64,000 nucleotides of DNA from Bacillota bacterium (lineage in GTDB: Bacteria; Bacillota; Bacilli; Paenibacillales; NBRC-103111): assembly GCA_023386955.1 (NCBI GenBank), contig JAEWIS010000023.1, positions 310,001-374,000 on the forward strand, given 5' to 3'. This document shows, one piece after another, positions 61,111 through 64,000 of this stretch. The position numbers and the translations under genes were made by a program. Every line of letters begins with the position of its first letter. Positions within the stretch are counted from its first letter, which is position 1. A model generated the notes under the pieces. It was not told where the DNA came from, did not search any database, and saw only the letters and a list, made by a program, of their open reading frames with translations.

Positions 61111-62820
61111 ATGTCCAATCAAACATATGAGAAATTTGAACCGCTGCACAACGCCCGGCTGGTGCTGGGTTATTTGACGTCCATGGTAGACGAAAAAATC
61201 GACAACCTGCCGTATTGGCTGATCCTGCCTCATAAAAAACCAGCCGAGGCGGCTCACTGCCGGGTGGATGATGCGGAGCTGGTGGGCTCCTGGTATGAAG
61301 CCATTGACGCTGTCCGCAGCATGCTGGGTACGGAGGAAGGCGCCGCCGTTCAAGAGTCCTTCCGCAGACATGTGATGAAGTCCTGGGGGGAACACGGGCT
61401 GCGTTTCCATGAGCCGTATCCATGGACCCATACCAATCACAGCTCCTTCCATGAGATGGGCTATATCCTGCCCGCGCTGAACCGGATGGTGGAGAAAAAT
61501 CCCGGAGATGCGGAGGCGGAAACAAGAGCCTCGGAGCTGGTCCGGGGAATGCGCTCCTTGGTTATCGAACGGAAGGTCAGAACCTTCTGGTCAGGCGACT
61601 TCGCGGAGAAGGAGCCCATCTATGAATTTCCCAACGACGTGTATCTCAAGGACGGCGGCTTCGATCTGACCCGGCATACCGGCCGGGGTGAGCATGCGAT
61701 CCGCAATGCCATCATGCTCCATTCCCTGGTGCGGAGGTATGAGATTGCCCAGGATGAGGTTGCCCTTGATTTGGCTACCGGCTTGGCTAATCACCTCTTA
61801 GGGCCGTCCCGTTATTTTAATTACAAAATGGAGTTTTTCGGCCATGTCCATTCGGCAGGCTGGGTAGCATCCGGGCTGGTCCGGCTTGGCCGGGTAACGG
61901 GCAACCTCCGTTATATCAAGGCAGGCAAAGGCATTTACGATTACATCCGGTCCTTGTCCTCCTCCTTCGGCTGGGTGCCCGAATATGCCCAATGGCATCC
62001 CCACCATGAGGAGCACTGTGAAACCTGCTGCATCAAGGATATGATCGAATGCGCCAATGAGCTGATTCTCGCGGGTTACGAGGAATATTGGACGGATATG
62101 GCCCTGTTCGCCCGCAACCAGCTGGTGGAAAACCAGGTGAAGGTATCCTCCTATGTAGTGACGGACAACACCCTCCCGGACAGCGACGGTTTGACCTACA
62201 GAGATATTGACAAAAGAATGATCGGCGGCTTCACAGGCGGTTCCCTGGTCAATTCCATCTCCTTATCCAAATTCCGTTCCATTGCAGGCTGCTGCGTCGG
62301 CATGGCTCCGGTTGCTCTGGAAATTGTCTGGACCCGTGCAGTAGAATTCCAGGAGGGAACCGTTGTTGTGCAGATCCCGGTGGACAAGGACACGGAGGAA
62401 GCCACAGTACGGATGGATTACCCCAATACAGGCCGCATCACCGTAACGCCTAAACGGCATTGCCACGTTGCCATTCGTCTTTACGGCTGGATGGGCGGGG
62501 AACTGCACGGTAGAATGAATGGGAGGGGCTGTACACCTGACAGGGAAGGCAATCTGGTGGTATTCCGCCATGTAGCGGCAGGGGATGTGGTGGAGCTGGA
62601 GCATCCCTTGGAGACGGCGGTAGTGAAGGAAACGGTTCGGGGGGAGGAGTATTCGGTATCCTGGAGAGGCTGCGATGTCATCGATATTCTCCCGCGCGGA
62701 GAGCATCTGCGGCTGTACCAACGGGATCTGCGTATTCCGAAGTATGTTCCGTCCGCGGAGAATGTCCAATTCAGCGGAGCAGCCAATTATGGTCCTACCC
62801 AGCAGGCACAGAAAAAATAA
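61111..62820 (+). CDS. GH127-like glycoside hydrolase
   Basis: A 569-residue, mostly helical protein that fits an (alpha/alpha)6 barrel in its first 380 residues, followed by a strand-rich domain. HCETCCIKDMIECAN near residue 302 gives the E-x-C pair and IAGCCVGMAP near 393 the C-C pair, the arrangement of the zinc/cysteine active site of GH127-type beta-L-arabinofuranosidases. Substrate is uncertain. GGAGG stands 8 bases before the ATG at 61111. No signal peptide, so it is intracellular. Upstream bases 60987-61110 hold no gene. Confidence 0.7.
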   Translation: MSNQTYEKFEPLHNARLVLGYLTSMVDEKIDNLPYWLILPHKKPAEAAHCRVDDAELVGSWYEAIDAVRSMLGTEEGAAVQESFRRHVMKSWGEHGLRFHEPYPWTHTNHSSFHEMGYILPALNRMVEKNPGDAEAETRASELVRGMRSLVIERKVRTFWSGDFAEKEPIYEFPNDVYLKDGGFDLTRHTGRGEHAIRNAIMLHSLVRRYEIAQDEVALDLATGLANHLLGPSRYFNYKMEFFGHVHSAGWVASGLVRLGRVTGNLRYIKAGKGIYDYIRSLSSSFGWVPEYAQWHPHHEEHCETCCIKDMIECANELILAGYEEYWTDMALFARNQLVENQVKVSSYVVTDNTLPDSDGLTYRDIDKRMIGGFTGGSLVNSISLSKFRSIAGCCVGMAPVALEIVWTRAVEFQEGTVVVQIPVDKDTEEATVRMDYPNTGRITVTPKRHCHVAIRLYGWMGGELHGRMNGRGCTPDREGNLVVFRHVAAGDVVELEHPLETAVVKETVRGEEYSVSWRGCDVIDILPRGEHLRLYQRDLRIPKYVPSAENVQFSGAANYGPTQQAQKK

Positions 62821-62839
62821 TGGCTTAGCCCAACGGAGG

Positions 62840-62877
62840 CCGCAGTCTTGCAAATGCATTTTGCAGGCTGCGGTTTT
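62840..62877 (+). terminator. Rho-independent terminator
   Basis: CCGCAG-CTTGCAAA pairs with TTTTGCAGG-CTGCGG around TGCA and runs into TTTT. Confidence 0.82.
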
Positions 62878-62892
62878 ATTGTGCCGGTTCAT

Positions 62893-62901
62893 TGTTATAA
62901 T
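62893..62901 (+). promoter_or_regulatory. Extended -10 element upstream of the AraC-type gene
   Basis: TG-T-TATAAT is an extended -10, 46 bases before the ATG. No good -35 is visible. Confidence 0.5.
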
Positions 62902-62946
62902 AGAGGCGAAGTGTAATCCAACCGAGGGAAATGACGGGAGAATATA

Positions 62947-63804
62947 ATGGCCAATCACATGAGCGAACGGATTGTATATGAGAATCCCCTACAGCCTGTC
63001 CGGGTTCTGCATCAATTCCGGAATGAGCGGGTAGTGGGCAAGTGGCATTACCATAACGAGCTTGAGCTGATCGCTGTTGTCCAAGGGGAGTTCAGCATGT
63101 ACACCAAGGACAAGGTGCTCCGGCTGTCCGGCGGGGATGTGGCGATTATCGGCTCCTTCGAGCCTCATCATTCTTTTAAGGAGGCGGGTGTGATGGAGTA
63201 TATTGTGCTGCAGTTCGATATATTCAAGTTTCTCGGCCAGGATATGATTCCGTACATGAAGCATTTTACGGAGGCGGGGCGGTTGTACAGCAAGCTCAAC
63301 TCCATTTTTGACAAGCATCCCGATGTTAAAGCGCAGGTGTTCGCTTCTATTCGTGAAATTGCCACAGAGTATACCAACAGGCAAAAAGGACATGAAATCG
63401 CCATTCACAGCCTGATCTACCGGATTATCCTGGCTCTTCTGCGCAATGACGACAGCTCTCTCTTAGACGTCAATCCGGACAGGGAGCTGGCCAAGCTTGT
63501 GCCTGTATTGGACTATATCGACAAACACCTGCTTGATCGGGTAGACATGAAGGAAGCGGCCAAAATCATGAATCTGGACTACTTTTATTTTGGCAAATAC
63601 TTCAAGAAGGTCATGGGCAAAACGTTTATCGAATACGTCAATTCCAAAAAAATTGCCCATGCGGAGCTGCTTTTATTGACCCGGGATATCTCCGTTTTGG
63701 AAACGGCCTCCTTGGTAGGGATACCGAATATGACGAACTTTTACAAGTTGTTTCATAAATACAATCAATGCTCCCCCAAGGAATTCAGGAAACGATTTAT
63801 GTAG
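62947..63804 (+). CDS. AraC-family transcription regulator
   Basis: A 285-residue regulator. An N-terminal cupin-like sensing domain (WHYHNELELIAVVQGEFSMY near residue 33) is followed by a two-helix-turn-helix DNA-binding domain (about 190-285) with MNLDYFYFGKYFKKVMGKTF and FYKLFHKYNQCSPKEFRKRF. Such regulators usually control sugar genes and bind mono- or oligosaccharides; the GH127-like gene just upstream is a likely target. The remaining 63805-64000 hold no gene that I can see. Confidence 0.9.
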   Translation: MANHMSERIVYENPLQPVRVLHQFRNERVVGKWHYHNELELIAVVQGEFSMYTKDKVLRLSGGDVAIIGSFEPHHSFKEAGVMEYIVLQFDIFKFLGQDMIPYMKHFTEAGRLYSKLNSIFDKHPDVKAQVFASIREIATEYTNRQKGHEIAIHSLIYRIILALLRNDDSSLLDVNPDRELAKLVPVLDYIDKHLLDRVDMKEAAKIMNLDYFYFGKYFKKVMGKTFIEYVNSKKIAHAELLLLTRDISVLETASLVGIPNMTNFYKLFHKYNQCSPKEFRKRFM

Positions 63805-64000
63805 AATGACCTTTTTAAGTTAGTACAAAATTGATTTAAGGGAGTACATTTTTCTTGTTTCCTCCGGCGGCTATAATAAAACACATGAGAGAGCTCCTTG
63901 GAGACTGCGACGAAATAAAGTACCGCTAATTTGTTGACAAAACTCCCAAAACCATGGAGATTTTATCAACAAAAGCGGATGCTAATTTCCTCACAGCTCC

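Noticed and set aside
1..64000. tRNA or rRNA genes
   Set aside because: No cloverleaf or rRNA signature sequence was noticed by eye; a tRNA scan would be needed to exclude short ones.

Overview
The window looks like a Firmicute chromosome, most likely Paenibacillus or a close relative. The evidence is strong GGAGG ribosome binding sites, TTG and GTG starts, a bacillithiol-dependent FosB, VanY/VanRS-type and ABC/two-component modules, GH2 and GH127-like sugar genes with an AraC regulator, and intergenic repeats with TAACGGCGG cores. It falls into three zones: an AT-rich defence region (1-13.2 kb), an AT-rich cassette region (13.2 to about 41 kb) and a GC-richer core region (about 41-64 kb).

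Defence zone. A partial gene, a 1028-residue P-loop ATPase that resembles DpdH-type proteins, and a small helical protein form one operon. A terminator and a good SigmaA-type promoter follow, then a complete DNA phosphorothioation operon in the order dndB-dndC-dndD-dndE-dndA. No DndFGH restriction genes are visible, so the ATPase operon may be the partner. Beyond dndA lie a GIY-YIG-like gene, a PD-(D/E)XK-like gene and a small zinc-ribbon gene.

Cassette zone, the main discovery. Two overlapping paralogous tyrosine recombinase genes (13220-15149, minus strand) point away from an array of at least twelve one-gene units that all read on the plus strand. The units are separated by about 155-bp copies of a highly structured repeat that begins TAACACCGTATTCACG and ends CGTGAATACAACAACGTTA. 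The internal stems of the repeat change sequence in a compensatory way between copies. In nine cassettes that can be tested, the first 17-19 bases are nearly the exact reverse complement of the bases just before that cassette's own 3' repeat, while the two flanks of one repeat do not match each other. This is the signature of integron cassettes: a site that is only completed when the cassette is circular. The sites are much larger and more branched than classical attC, the recombinase is a tandem pair, and the host appears to be a Firmicute. I know of no description of this arrangement. Repeats are intact from 15.4 to 22.0 kb, degenerate to 26.3 kb, and survive as fragments to 32 kb. Typical cassette-type genes (GNAT, HIT, isochorismatase-like hydrolase, methyltransferase, histidine phosphatases, NUDIX, VOC, DinB, FosB, AAC(6')-like, small membrane and lipoproteins) continue to about 40.9 kb. 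Several older cassettes are frameshifted.

Core zone. It holds an amidase, a beta-mannosidase, a PlsC acyltransferase, a vanY-vanR-vanS cluster, a PqqD-like/radical SAM-SPASM pair (possible RiPP system), a chemotaxis receptor, a secreted protein, an ABC transporter with its two-component system, a GH127-like glycosidase and an AraC regulator. Most of these units end in clear rho-independent terminators. I saw no rRNA, tRNA, CRISPR array or insertion-sequence transposase.
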